A stretch of DNA of 64,000 nucleotides from Elephas maximus indicus (GCF_024166365.1 NC_064839.1:16974878-17038877), one strand, 5' to 3'; counted from the first letter of the stretch, positions 1 to 11,399 are shown. Program-made: numbers and translations. Notes: generated from the letters alone by a model not told the origin.

Positions 1-433
1 GGAGTCCTGGCCACTGCTTGTCCAGCACTGGGCAGCCTGGGGATCGGTGCCAAAGCATGGCTGGGGGGCTCCCTGCTGGAGCAGTCAGTCTTAAAGTGGA
101 GGTGGAGCACCATGTGGTTTTGAGATTTGGAGTTTTAGGACTGGAAGGCCTTCCAGTCATCAACAGGGTGGGGAAACTGAGGCCCAGGGAAGAGCAAAGA
201 CTCCCCTAAGCTCCCTTAATGAGTCAGTGGCAAAACTAGGATCGTAATCCAGGTGACTCTGGAGATGGCACCTGGGATTGAGTCCTGGGTCAGTCACTTA
301 TCAGGGGTGCATGTTAGCTGTGACGCCCCAGTTTCCCCATCTGAAAGATGGACGCAAATACAGCCCCCCATGGAGACGATGTAGGACCCACAGCTAATGT
401 GTGCGAGGGCACGTTTTAATGTGTTTATTATCC

Positions 434-598
434 AAACAAACCAAACCCATTGCTGTTGAGTTGATTCCAACTCAGAGCAACCCTATAGGACAGAGTACAA
501 CTGCCCCACAGGGTTTCCAAGGAACGGCTGGTGGATTTGAACTGCTGAGCTTTTGGTTAGCAGCCAAAGTCTTAACCACTGCGCCTCCAGGGTTCCTT
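434..598 (-). mobile_element. AfroSINE, near full length
   Basis: Read on the + strand this begins with the complement of the SINE tail (ACCAAACCCATTGCTGTTGAG) and ends with the complement of its tRNA-like head (CCTCCAGGGTTCC). The internal CCCTATAGGACAGAG and TTTTGGTTAGCAGCC phrases are diagnostic. This tRNA-derived family is restricted to afrotherian mammals, and it anchors the taxonomic call for the window. It is non-coding and depends on LINE enzymes for mobility. Confidence 0.93.
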
Positions 599-601
599 TA
601 T

Positions 602-1014
602 AACTGACTCCTAAATTTGTGTCCTATCCACTCGGCTTGTTAGTGTCCGTGCTCCCGGCTGTCGGTTCACAACCACCTCGCTATCCAACTCCTCCTCCCA
701 GGCTCCCCTTCCCAGGGCCGCTCTCTCTTTGTCTCCATTTCCCAGTGGAGGACTAGCCCAGCTCCCCATGCCGACCCTGATTATTCGTAGTGACCCTATC
801 AGAAGAGTATGGCTGCAGTTCTGGGCAGGACCCATTGGCTAGAGAGAAAGGGAAGAGCCTCCCAGGGGCCTAAGTTACTTGTCACCTGGGTGAGTGGTTG
901 CTGAAGGGAAGGGGAGCCTTGGCAAGGGAACCACTATCTCCGTTCACGAACCTGGCACATGAGTCATGTGAGCCTCACACAAACCTTGTGTTGTTAATGT
1001 TATGTGTCCCCATT
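602..1014. other. Unique intergenic stretch
   Basis: I see no gene, repeat family or strong motif here. Short open frames cross it without codon structure or recognisable protein similarity. Confidence 0.5.
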
Positions 1015-1395
1015 TTGTTGCTGCTGTTGAGTCAGCTCTGACTCACGGTGACCCCATGTACAACAGAACTAAATGTTGCCCGGTCCTGTGCCATCGTCAC
1101 AATCGCCGATATGCTCAAGTTCACTGTTGTGGCCACTGTGTATTTTGAGTGTCTTCCAGCCTAGGGGCTCATCTTCCAGGACTATATTAGACAATATTCT
1201 GTTGTGACCCATAGAGTTTTCGTTGACTAATTTTTGGAAGCAGATCACCTGGCTTTTCTTCCTAGTCTGTCTTAGTCTGGAAGCTCCGCTGAAACCTGTC
1301 CATCGTGGGTGATGCTGCTGGTATGTGAAATACTGGTGGCATAGCTTCCAGCATCACAGCAACATGCAACCTACCACAGTATGATAAATGGACAG
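1015..1395 (-). mobile_element. RTE-derived composite SINE-like element (about 380 bp)
   Basis: The first ~150 bases (complement of the 3' end) match the terminal segment of the RTE copies in this window: a GTTGAGTCAGCTCTGACTCA-type phrase, then ACAACAGAACTAAATG and TGCCATCGTCACAATCG. The rest is a different body with AGTCTGTCTTAGTCTGGAAG and GGTGGCATAGCTTCCAGC, which recurs at 13305, 22485, 24115 and 51897. I read this as a non-autonomous family using RTE enzymes through a shared 3' end. Repbase has related elephant families (AFRO_LA-type), but the exact name is uncertain. Confidence 0.8.
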
Positions 1396-2559
1396 ATGAC
1401 AGTGGGTCTGCATTTTACAGATGAGAAAACTGAGGCCCACTTTGCACAATCTCTTTCCTTTGGATGTTCTATGCCTATCTAGCCTGAATCCCCAGGCCTG
1501 GGGTAGGACTCTATCTTGTTTCTCACCTTGGCTGGCTACCTTGGGGGAAGGGCCTGGATGCCCTCTGGCACGTGGGCTAAACAGGCATTGCCACCAACTC
1601 TGTGGGGTCCCAGGTAGGAGGGGACAGGAGGCCGGGGTATTTCCTCACTGCAAACCCCAGCCTTCTAATCACATGGATGCCCAGGGCCCTGGGGAGGAAA
1701 GGTACCATTGGTGAACACTTTCATTGCACCTTTCAGAGCAGCTCTGCCCTCAGACTGAGCGGCAGCCCTCAGTTTCCATACAGAGCTGGGGCCTCTGAAA
1801 TCACCCTTCTGGAATTTCTACCTTGCCAGGTCTGTGAGGCCAGCGGAAACAGAAACCACTTTGCCGTACCGCACCCCCAAGCAATTGAGGCCTTAGACAG
1901 TATCTCTGGTTTTTGGTAGGTAAGGGGTCCCCCCCACCTGTGAGCTCCCAGGAAACTCAGGCCTCTTGACCCCTGACTCTACACTGACCCATTCCCCTGA
2001 AGGTATGGGTTCCAACCTTCCCAAGGAGGTTGGAGCAACCAGTGGCCTTGAGTCCTGGGAAATTCTCAGACTGGGCCAATTCTGTAATGGTCTCAGGAGT
2101 CCTGCTCTGCAGGCCCTCTTAGCAGCCCATCATCTCGAGCCTCCAGCACCCACAGTGGTGGCTGCCCCACTCTCCTGAGAGCTCATGGGAATGCTGTCAG
2201 CTCTAAGGAACAGAGAATCTGAAGGAGTGGCTTTGACTCTTGGGACATATGTGATCCCACACAAAAGCAGCTCAGCAGCAGGGTGATCCATGTTGGTTTT
2301 ATAGGGCCAGGGCACCCGGTCCCTTTGTTGTCTCTGCCATCCTTTGTGTCAGCGTGACCTCTTGGTGTGACCATCCTTGTGGCTGCAACGTGGCTGTGGT
2401 GCCTCTACAATCACGTACTTGGATGTCACCATTCGGGGCAAGGAAAACAGCTGACTTCTCTCTTGTGTCTCTTTTTGAGGGAAATAAATATCTCTCAGGA
2501 GTCCTTCTCTCCCACAAAGCCCTCCCTTACCTCTCCTTGATCAAAATTGACAATATACT
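1396..2559. other. Mostly unique intergenic sequence
   Basis: No gene structure is evident. Overlapping short frames on both strands lack start context, recognisable domains or splice-site pairing. No high-copy repeat was recognised. Confidence 0.5.
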
Positions 2560-3215
2560 GGTTCTATACCAATCATCCCCTTGTTCTGTCCGAACAACTG
2601 CATCTTGATCTATGAGAACAAGGGGATATCGAGTGGTTTAAAGTCATGAAAGGTGTGCATCAGGGCTGTATCCTTTCACCATACCTATTCAATCTGTATG
2701 CTGAGCAAATAATCTGAGAAGCTGGACTCTATGAAGAAGAACGGGGCATCAGGATTAGAGGAAGACTTGTTAACAACCTGCATTAAGCAGATGACACAAC
2801 CTTGCTTGCTGAAAGCAAAGAGGACTTGAAGCACTTACTGATGAAGATCAAAGACCACAGCCTTCAGTATGGATTACACCTCAACATAAAGAAAACAAAA
2901 ATCCTCACAACTGGACCAGTGAGCAACATCATGATAAACGGAGAAAAGATTGAAGTTGTCAAGAATTTCATTTTCTTGGATCCACAATCAACAGCCATGC
3001 AAGCAGCAGTCAAGAAATCAAAAGACACATTGCATTGGGCAAATCTGCTGCAAAGGACCTCTTTAAAGTGTCGAAAAGCAAAGATGTCACCTTGAAGACG
3101 AAGGTGTGCCTGACCCAAGCCATGGTATTTTCAATTGCATCATATGCATGTGAAAGCTGGACAATGAATAAGGAAGACCGAAGAAGAATTGATGCCTCTG
3201 AATTGTGGTGTTTGA
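2560..3215 (+). mobile_element. RTE LINE fragment with inverted 5' end, inactive
   Basis: The direct part (2615-3215) encodes pieces of the reverse transcriptase region, including a GCxLSPYLFNLYAEQII-like stretch and a following LLAESKEDLKHLL segment. Stops interrupt it: TGA at 2715-2717, and TAA at 2784-2786 where the tyrosine of the catalytic YADD box would be. The preceding ~50 bases are RTE sequence in the opposite orientation, forming a 13-bp inverted repeat (2575-2587 with 2615-2627). The copy is truncated at both ends and cannot encode an active enzyme. Confidence 0.88.
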
Positions 3216-3450
3216 TACTGTCAGTTTTTCCCCCTTTTCCATTCTAATAGGTGTGTAGCGCTTTGACGCTGTGGTTTTAATTTGCATTTCCCTAAGGACC
3301 AAGGATGCTGAGCATCTGTTCACATATTTATTTACTATCTGTATACACCTTAGGTGGACTGTCTAAATCTTTTGCTTATTTTGTTTTTAATTGGGTTGTT
3401 TGTTTTCTTATTACTGAGTTTTGAGTTACTTATATATTCTGGACACAATG
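3216..3450 (-). mobile_element. L1 ORF2 3' fragment
   Basis: The + strand carries the complement of a late L1 ORF2 segment: GTGGTTTTAATTTGCATTTCCCTAA, then GAGCATCTGTTCACATATTT and TTAATTGGGTTGTTTG. It directly abuts the RTE fragment, and no target-site duplication is visible. Confidence 0.75.
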
Positions 3451-4127
3451 ACAGTGTTTTTAAAAATCAGAATCAATTTGTAATATTTAAAGAGACTCCA
3501 GGAGATTTCACATAAAAGTATGGGTTTCTGGTTTAAAAAAATAGTGGCAAACCTGGCGAGGTCAAACCTGTATCCCAGGTGGCAACATCAGAACAGTAGC
3601 TGGAGCTGTGTAATGTTCCGTCTCTCTTTACATGCTAACCTGGCTCCTGTAATCATTTGATTTGAGACCCTCAGAACAATGCATTACTGTTTGACCTCTG
3701 ATGTAATTATCCACATATACAGCGCCCCCTGGGGCTGACTTCAGGTCTTGAACTGTCCCTGTTGTTCCCATCTTCTTAAATGCCCCTTGCCAGGGATTGA
3801 ATGCCCCAAGCCCACTTACTCAAATGACACAAGATCCGTCCTTACGTTCTTTGGTTACTTGATGTTCCCCTCTTAACTTCCATGTTGTACCATTCACATT
3901 ATAGTCTATGTGCTGCTGCACCCCGGAGTTGTGCAGTGGACAACCTGCACTGCCAACCATACTTGCACTGTCCTTTGTCCCTCCCTAGACCAAGGCTCTC
4001 GTGATTGTTGTTTGTTCACCAGGTGGGAGAATGCTATGTGGCAGAGACAGAACCTGAAGTTGCCCTAAGACAGCTCCCCATTCTTCACTTTTTATTAAAC
4101 TCCAAATTCATTGTGAGAATTATACTG
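3451..4127. other. Unique intergenic sequence
   Basis: AT-rich at first, then mixed. I recognise no gene or high-copy repeat here. Confidence 0.45.
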
Positions 4128-4312
4128 GATCAATGGTTCTCAAACTTTAGCATGTGCCAGAATCACCTGAAAGGCTTGCTAAAACACAAATTGCTGAGCT
4201 CCACCCCCAGAGTATCTGATTCAGTAACTCTGGGGAGGTGCCTGAGAATTTGGCACCTAACAAACTCTAGGTGATGAGGATGCTGCTGGTCTAGGACCCA
4301 GGGTTTCAAACC
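4128..4312 (+). mobile_element. MER5A-like hAT-Charlie fossil
   Basis: The phrases GGTTCTCAAACTTTAGCATG, AGAATCACCTGAAAGGCTTG, TCTGATTCAGTAACTCTGGG and a central TAGGTGATGAGGATGCTGCTGG follow the layout of the ancient non-autonomous MER5A DNA transposon. It is heavily diverged, as expected for a pre-eutherian-radiation insertion. Confidence 0.75.
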
Positions 4313-4954
4313 AGTTCTTCCTGGTTCAGTCATGGCTGAGGAAATGAAACCGTAACAGACTCACATTTTTAAATTTAGATGAACTGAAACAATAGCTGGA
4401 ATGCGAAAAATTATAGGTCAAAGCCCTGGTAGAATCTTAACTCACTCTTAGAAAACAAGGACAGCATATGCGTTGCATAGCAACCAAATCTCTTGCCAGT
4501 CAGATTTTGAGCCGAGTTGGAAACAGCAGTGCCCTGCTCAAGATGGCAGCTAACCATGCTGCTTTCAATGTGTGTCACTCTTTACAGTCCTGCCAGTAAT
4601 CCAGACTCCCTATCAGGCTCTTAAAAAGGCTCATTATGCCTCTTCCATGTCTCCCATTCCAGTGCTTGGACTCATAATTTTTCCCATTCTGGTTATTGTT
4701 TCCAAGTTCACCAAAATTTTAAAAATTTCGGTCTGTTCCAGTTTTCCTTCCTTGCCCTTGACTGAACTGGTTCAAACCACTTCGAAGTGCTGCCAAGACC
4801 ACACTCTGAGAACCATTGTACTAAATCATCCCAAAGGGGAGGAAAGTGACTCTGAGTGGGAGAGGCTGATTCAGGGAGAAGGGATGATAAGAGGGTGCAA
4901 TTCTCTGAGAATAGAATGGAGGGTGTGGAATTCTGAGATCCTTAAAGTAACAGG

Positions 4955-5130
4955 TGCAAATGATTAATGCACTCTACTGCTAACAGAAAGGTTGGAGGTT
5001 CGAATCCACCCGGAGGTACCTTGGAAGAAAGTCCCAGTGATCTACTTCTGAAAAATCTATGAAGCACAGTTCTACTCTGACACACATGGGGTCACCACGA
5101 GTTGGAGTCAACTACACAGCAGCTGGAAAG
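4955..5130 (+). mobile_element. AfroSINE, older diverged copy
   Basis: It contains AACAGAAAGGTTGGAGGTTCGA (tRNA-type box B region), then a central ATCTACTTCTGAAAAATC and a CATGGGGTCACCACGAGTTGG segment. The head is degraded. The promoter-like box B (GGTTCGAATCC) remains recognisable. Confidence 0.85.
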
Positions 5131-5619
5131 TAGCAGGACAGTGTGGGTTGAGGGAGTGTGGGGAAGTATGGCGGGAGTGGCAGCCCCCCAGAGGAAAATG
5201 ACTATACACAGGGTCACTGGACTGAGGTTCCAAACCCAAAGATCCCGGGCCCAGGTGTGGCTCAAGGCATACAAGCCACAGACTCTGGGGGACCCTGTGG
5301 GTTGTCCAGTGAACACCTCAGTAGCTAGTGAGGACTGGACATCAGAAGGGACCCTTGAATGCTCTGCCTTGGGATGGGGACCTACCAACAATGACCAGGA
5401 ACAAACTTCTAGCCAGCCAGGTGGGAGGCCACTTGGAGTCATATATAATTTGATTTAAAAAAATAAAATAAAATAACGACTTTTTAAGATCATGAAGTAA
5501 AATTCATACCTGCTACACAAGTTTAGTTGTAAGCACTTCTGTCTTCGTAATTGTAGGGATTTGCCCAACCATAAAATAATTCTTTCTTGAGCGTGCAGAA
5601 GCTGATGGTGGAAAGCAGT

Positions 5620-5621
<2 letters not shown>

Positions 5622-5652
<31 letters not shown>
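5622..5652 (+). repeat. (CA)n microsatellite
   Basis: About 15 uninterrupted CA units lie immediately before the AfroSINE tail. It probably grew from the 3' tail of that minus-strand SINE. Confidence 0.97.
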
Positions 5653-5654
<2 letters not shown>

Positions 5655-5803
5655 GTTGCCGTCAAGTCGATTCCAACTCATAGCGACCCTATAGGACAGA
5701 GTAGAACTGCTCCACAGAGTTTCCAAGGAGTGCCTGGTGAATTTGAACTGCTGACCTTTTGGTTAGCAGCTGTAGCTCTTAACCGCTGTGCCACCAGGGT
5801 TTC
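5653..5803 (-). mobile_element. AfroSINE
   Basis: It starts TGTTGCCGTCAAGTCGATTC and ends TGTGCCACCAGGGTTTC, with CCCTATAGGACAGAG in the middle. This is a young-looking copy with little divergence from the others. Confidence 0.95.
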
Positions 5804-5914
5804 TGGAAAGAAGTCAGTGACTGATAAAAAATGGTTCCTGGATTATCCGCAAGGTGGAATAGTCAAGAGTTGATTGAAGTTAGTGTTGGCTCTCCCCATC
5901 ACCAAAGCTTATAA

Positions 5915-6300
5915 AATAACAACAACAGTAATAATAATGATAAATGCACTAGCCAGGTGTTGAGGATCTCCTGTGTGGGGTACTGTGCAAGAATCCAATT
6001 ACGTGATCTATTTTTAATTTCCCAAAAACCCCATGAGGAAGAAATGGCACAGTGGTTAAGTGCTTGGCTGCTAACTTTAGGTCAGCAGTTCAAACCCACC
6101 AGCCACTCCATGGCACAGAGACGTGGCATCTGCTCCGGTAACGATTACAGCCTTGGAAACCCCACTGGGTAGCTCTGAGTCGGAATCCATTCAAGCGCGA
6201 TTGGTTTTTATGGGACTTTATAAATACGGGAAACTGAGGCTAAATAACTTGTCTAAAAGCACACAGCCAGCGGCAAAGGCGGAATTTCAACCCAGATGTG
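5915..6300 (-). mobile_element. MIR element split by an AfroSINE
   Basis: The left part (to ~6043) has a CAGGTGTTGAGGATCTCCTG-like start and CCCCATGAGGAAG. The right part (from ~6213) has ACGGGAAACTGAGGCTAAAT and AGCACACAGCCAGCGGC. Together they read as one antisense MIR, an old mammalian tRNA-derived SINE, interrupted by a younger insertion. Confidence 0.75.
6045..6212 (+). mobile_element. AfroSINE inserted in a MIR
   Basis: It begins at TGGCACAGTGGTTAAGTGCTTG and ends at GCGCGATTGGTTTTTATGG, with GATTACAGCCTTGGAAACCC inside. The host MIR resumes right after it, so the relative ages are clear. Confidence 0.9.
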
Positions 6301-6864
6301 TTTTATTTTGTTTAAATGAATATGGCCATGAGGAACAGATAGTCCCTCAAGTCACCTGAAGCATAAAATAATGCTGTACAGGAAGGATACAGGGTGGTGC
6401 TCACAGAGCCAGGGCTGAAAGTGAAAACAGACTTCAGGAGGTCTACATGCGGAGAGTGGAGGCTTCTCCGCCAGCTATCTGGGCCTCCGGTCTGTTTCTT
6501 TGCACACCACCACCACCCTTTCCTCTCGGACACTCGGTTATCCCACTTGCCCGTGATCCAGTTTTGGCCACCCCAGCACAGCTCTACATGGTTGGATCCC
6601 AATTCCGACTCCCGAGGAGAAAGGATCTGATTGGCCCAGGTGTCCACGCTGGTCCAATCAGTTGTTTAAAGGTAAGGTGGGCGGGGTTGGGTACCATTAA
6701 CACAGCTTGGGGAGGAGGATCCAGCCATGAGTGGAAGGGGTAGTCTCTGAGCTGGAGGTCGGCGTGTTGTGTGCGAAAAACTGAGCCTCTGAGAGAGAAC
6801 AAGTTTAAGATCACATAGATAGCTGCTCATGGTGGACCCAGAATTGAACCACTTGCCTGGGCTT

Positions 6865-7037
6865 TTGAGTCAGCTGTTCTTGGTTTAAATCTTGGCTTCA
6901 CTGTGTAACCATGGGCAAGTCATTTAGCCTACAAAGCTGAGTTTTCTCAGTTGTAAAGTGTACAAAACGTAACTTACCTCACAGGATTGTTATGAAAAGT
7001 AGATAATGTATATTCAGTTCCTGGCATGTAATAGAAG
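6865..7037 (+). mobile_element. MIR
   Basis: It contains TTCACTGTGTAACCATGGGCAAGTCA and CTCAGTTGTAAAGTGTAC, then CAGGATTGTTATGA. These are the standard MIR order of core and 3' phrases in the sense orientation. Confidence 0.75.
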
Positions 7038-7162
7038 AGTCCCGGCGGCGCAGCACTAACCGAAAGGTTGGGAGTTCTAACTCACCGGCTGCTCCATGGA
7101 AGAAGGGCTTTGAGATCTGCTTGCATAAAGACTACAGCCTAGAAAACTCTATGGGGCAATTC
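7038..7162 (+). mobile_element. AfroSINE, 3' truncated
   Basis: It starts GAGTCCCGGCGGCGCAGCAC and runs through GACTACAGCCTAGAAAAC to GGGGCAATTCTG. The last third is missing where the next RTE begins. Confidence 0.88.
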
Positions 7163-8335
7163 TGTTGTTGTCCTTAGGTGCCATACAGTTGGCGCAACTC
7201 ATAGCGACCTTAGGTAAAACAGATGGAAACACTGCCTGGTCCAGCACCATCCTGACAATCGTTGTTATGTTTGATTGAGTCCATTGTTGCAGCCACTGTG
7301 TCAATCCATCTCCAGGGTCTTCCTCTTTTTCGATGCCCCTCTACTTTACTGAGCATGATGTCCTTCTCCAGGGACTGGTCCCTCCTGATAACATGTCCAA
7401 AGTATGTGCGCTGAAGTCTCACCATCCTCTCTTCCAAGGAGTATTCTGGCTGTACTTCTTCCAAGACAGATACGTTTGTTCCTCTGGCAGTCCATGGTAT
7501 AGTCAATATTCTTTGCCAACACCATAATTCAAATGCATGAATTCTTCTTCGGTCCTCCTTATGCATCGTTCAGCCTTCACATGCGTATGAGGCAATTGAA
7601 AATACCGCGGCTTGGGTTAGGTGTGACTTAGTCCTCAAGGTGACATCTTTGCTTTTTAACACTTTTAAGAGGTCTTTTTTTTTTTTTTTTCTTGCAGTAG
7701 ATTTGCTAAGTGCAATATGTTATTTCTTGACTGCTGCTTTCATGAGTTTTTATTGTGGATCCAAGTAAAATGAAATCCTTGACAACTTCAATGTTTTCTC
7801 CGTTTATCATGATGCTGTTTATTGGTCCAGTTGTGAGGATTTTTGTTTTCTTTAAAAAAAAAAAAAAAAACCTTTTTTTTTTTTTTCTTTTTATGTTGAA
7901 GTGTAACCCATACTGATGGCTGTGGTCTTTGATCTTCATCAGTAAGTGCTTCAAGTCCTCTTTACTTTCAGCAAGCAAGGTTGTGTCATCTGCACATTGC
8001 AGGTTGTTAATGAGTCTTCCTCCAATCCTGATGCCCCATTCTTCTTCATAGAGTCCAGCTTCTCAGATTATTTGCTCAGCATACAGATTGAATAGGTATG
8101 GTGAAAGGATACAGCCCTGATGCACACCTTTCCTGACTTTAAAACATGCAGTTTGCCCTTGTTCTGTTTGAACAGTTGCCTCTTGGTCTATATACACGTT
8201 CCTCATGAGCACAATTAAGGGTTCTGGGATTCCCATTCTTCACAATGTTATCTGTAATTTGTTATGATCCACACAGTCGAATGCCTTTGCATAGTCAATA
8301 AAACACAGGTAAACATCTTTCTGGTACTACTCTGT
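7163..8335 (-). mobile_element. RTE LINE, 5' truncated, inactive
   Basis: The minus strand encodes the end of an RTE ORF2. The C-terminal part (about 7210-7566) reads HKEDRRRIHAFELWCWQRIL, with FGHVIRRDQSLEKDIML after it; RT-domain fragments lie upstream. It is broken by homopolymer runs at 7674-7690 and 7852-7886 and by a TGA at 8063-8065 (complement), the same position as in two other copies here. The 3' end lacks a clean CAA-type tail. Confidence 0.9.
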
Positions 8336-8339
8336 CATA

Positions 8340-8879
8340 TAAGGTCACTTTGAGCCAGAATGGACTTGACCACATGTAACAACAATGTTAACATTCAATG
8401 TCTCTAGGCTATGGGTTGCTGTTAGTTGCTGTGAAGTTGCAGGCATGTCCTTGTGCTTCTCTTTTCCAAAATAATGATATTGAGCACATTATCAAAATAA
8501 GAGGGAGAGAAAAATCCCTTTATCCTTTAATCCCTGCTTGTTGAGTCTGTCATTGAGCCCTGTGTGACCTGAAGCCAGCCAGTTATTTGAACGTCAAAGG
8601 GCCTCTATTTTCCCATCTGTAAAATGGGCACAATCGTTTTTTTCTTTTTTTCCAATGGCAGGGGTGAGATTCTGATGGGCCCAGGGATAAACAAGCTGGA
8701 ACTTCGAGGGAAACAACAGTTTACAGCAATTAACAAGAAAAGAAAAAAAAATGTGGAATGCCTGTAAGGACCAGGAAAGCCCTTCGGAAAATTGATTCGC
8801 TCATTCTTTCCATAAAGGGCAAAGCATTGCCAGACATTCTGATTTTCAAGAGAAACTAGAAAGTAAATATTCTATGTCT
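8340..8879. other. Unique intergenic sequence with a MIR-like trace
   Basis: Around 8560-8640 a phrase resembling MIR (GTGACCTGAAGCCAGCCAGT, CATCTGTAAAATGGGCACAAT) is present. Otherwise I recognise nothing. Confidence 0.45.
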
Positions 8880-9310
8880 TTAGGAAATATTTAAGTGTTG
8901 GATATTTTTATGTGTAAATATTTTAATAACTGAATTTGTATTCCAATAAAAGATCACCATGGGGGTCCCACAATACCTACAGGGTGGATGGTCAGGTTGA
9001 GAGGCCTCCCCAGAGACAGGCAGGGGAGGTGTGGGGCTGGCTCTGAAAGCTGCCCCCCACTGGGTCCTCCAGCCCAGCGACAGACTAGCTCTCCCGGAAA
9101 CCTCCTCCCTGCCTGGTGCCAGGGATGACTTCAGCTGGGAGACAAAGGGGCCTTCATGTTCAAAGGCCAGCAAGACTGTTCATCCTCCACAAACAAACAG
9201 GGTGGCTTTGATCTGGCCGGGGGCGGAGGCAGCCGCTCCAATTAGGAGATCAGCCCGTGACTGGGCTAAAAGAATGTCTGTAATAAAATAAAAGATCTAA
9301 GTGGCTGTAG
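8880..9310. promoter_or_regulatory. Repeat-free block, candidate conserved non-coding element
   Basis: An AT-rich half (8880-8960) passes into a GC-richer half with no recognised repeat. It carries CTTTGATCT at 9206-9214 (complement AGATCAAAG, a TCF/LEF-type word), followed within 15 bases by GGGGGCGGAGG. A regulatory role is inference from this motif and the absence of repeats; cross-species conservation cannot be seen from one sequence. Confidence 0.3.
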
Positions 9311-9734
9311 TGAAGGGTAATAGAAAAACGGTGTCACTTGGTATTTGCTTGGAGCTGTCCCATTTGAAGTGAATTAACTGGTGCAGGAGAGAGGATGAGG
9401 CCAGTCCCCAGAGCCTCTCCCGGCTGGCACCTGGGGTGGGGTGGGCACTCCTGGGGCCACACAGAAGGGGCGTCACAAGAAGCGTCATGCTCCATTTTCT
9501 GAAACATCCCCCCCTCACCTTTGCACACACAGCCACTTGCACGCAGAGTGCCCACCTTCCTTCATTCAACGCATTAAAGTCAAGGCCTTCCCGGTGACCC
9601 AGCTTTGGGGAAGATGCCCTGGTCTTTCCCAACCTTCTTTCCTCTCATCCTGCTGTGGGGTTGCTTCCTACTTCGGAGCTTGATCCATGGAGTTTGGTCC
9701 TGCGTTACAGAAAGGCTTGAGCTTCTGCTAGAAG
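9311..9734. other. Unique intergenic sequence
   Basis: No gene or repeat is recognised. Overlapping open frames on both strands have no support. Confidence 0.45.
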
Positions 9735-10937
9735 TAAAAAAAAATTTTTTTTAATTTAATTGTGTTTTAGGTGAATGTTTACAGTGCAAATTAGTTTCTC
9801 TATCAAAAATTTATACACAATTTTTTTTGTGACATTGGTTGCAATTTCCGTAATGTGTCAGCACTCTCCCCTTTCCCTTTCCACCCTGGGTTCTCCGTGT
9901 CCATTCGTCCATTTTCCTGCCTTGTCATCTTTGCTTTTGGGCAGGTGTTGCCCATTTGGTCTCTTATACTTGATTGAACTGAGAAACACGTTCCTCACGT
10001 GTGTTATTGTTTGTTTTATAGGCCTGTCTAATCTTTGGCTGAAAGGTGGACTTTGGAAATGGCTTCAGTTCCGAGTTAGAAGGGTGTCTAGGAGCCATAG
10101 TCTCAGGGGTTCCTCCAGTCTCTGTCAGACCAGTAAGTATGGTCCTTTTTTGTGAATTTTGTTCTACATTTTTTTCCCACTCTGTCCAGAACCTCTATTG
10201 TGCTCCTTGTCAGAGTGGTTGGTAATAGTAGCCGGGCACCATCTACTTCTTCCAGGCTCAGGCTGGTAGAGGCTGTCATTCATGTGGTCCGCTAGTCCTT
10301 TGGACTAATATTTTCCTTGTGTCTTTGGTTTTCTTCATTCTCCTTTGCTCCAAGTGCAATGGGACCAATAGGTGTATTTTAGATAGCTCCTCACAAACTC
10401 TTAACACCCCAGACACTACTCACCAAAGTAGGATGTAGAGCATTTTCTTCATGATCTATGTTATGCCGATTGACATAATGTACCCTGAGACCATGGCCTT
10501 CAGCCCTCAGTCCCAGTAATTCTGTCCCTCAAGGTGTTTAGATGTGTCTAGGATACTTCTATGTTTTTGCCTTTGTCAAGTCGTGCTGGCTTCCCCTATA
10601 TTATGTGTTGTTTTTCCCTTCACCAAAGTTCACACTTATCTACTATCTAGTTAGTGGTTTCCCCTCCCCTCCTTCCCTTGGACGTATTATCCGGAGGGAT
10701 CAGTCCCTGGAGAAGGACATCATGCTTGGTAAAATACAGGGTCAGTGAAAAAGAGGAAGACCCTCAACAAGATGGATTGACACAATGGCTGCAACAACGG
10801 GCTCAAGCATAACAATGATTGTGAGGATAGCACAGGACCGGGCAGTGTTTTGTTCTGTTGTACATAGGGTCTCTATGAGTCAGTGCCGACTTGATGGCAC
10901 CTAACAACAACAACCCTTGTAACCATCAAAGTCCTGT
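9735..10937 (-). mobile_element. L1 3' end (3' UTR), interrupted by an RTE
   Basis: A T-rich start (complement of the poly-A) leads into the elephant-type L1 3' UTR seen three more times here: AGTTTCTCTATCAAAAATTTATACAC, GGCCTGTCTAATCTTTGGCTG and CTAGTCCTTTGGACTAAT. It resumes after the nested RTE as TAACCATCAAAG and then stops, so it is strongly 5' truncated. No ORF2 coding sequence remains. Confidence 0.88.
10681..10913 (+). mobile_element. RTE 3' end inserted in the L1
   Basis: It runs from TATTATCCGGAGGGATCAGT to the canonical tail GGCACCTAACAACAACAA. The flanks share CCCTTG at 10675-10680 and 10914-10919, which reads as a short target-site duplication. Only the last ~230 bases of the RTE were copied. 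Confidence 0.88.
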
Positions 10938-11399
10938 TAGAAATTTTTGTATCTCCAGGACAAGCACCTTTGTGGATTGAGGAAGACGCAGTTCTCCCTC
11001 AGCTTTTACATCCACTGTAATCAGTATGGAGGAAGGTCCATGGGAAAGCTTTGAATTCATATTCAGTGGTTTGATATTAAAGCTTACACAGAAGGAGGCA
11101 CGGGGTGGTATCTCCAACATGCCAAATGCTATGTATTTATAATCAGGGCTGCCACAGATGGTTGCTCAGGATGTGCACTGCACAATTCTAGGGGATGCCA
11201 TTTACAGCCTATGCAGTGACGCTTTCCATCATTCCATTATCCTTCACTATAGTGCTGCAAGGCCACCATATTGGTTCTCAAATAAGAAAACTAAGGCTCA
11301 GAGTGGTTGAATGATATCCCCCCAAACACATAGGTGCCTGAGCTGGGAATTTGGAGTTTCTTAGAGCCTGACGTTCACCACTTCAGGATCTAGCACTGA
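10938..11399. other. Unique intergenic sequence
   Basis: No gene or repeat is recognised, apart from a possible degraded MIR trace around 11290-11380 (AAACTAAGGCTCAGAGTGG). Confidence 0.4.

Noticed and set aside
4984..5012. tRNA-like box B (GGTTCGAATCC) in many places
   Set aside because: These are the tRNA-derived heads of AfroSINEs, not tRNA genes; no cloverleaf or intact A/B pair of a tRNA gene was seen.
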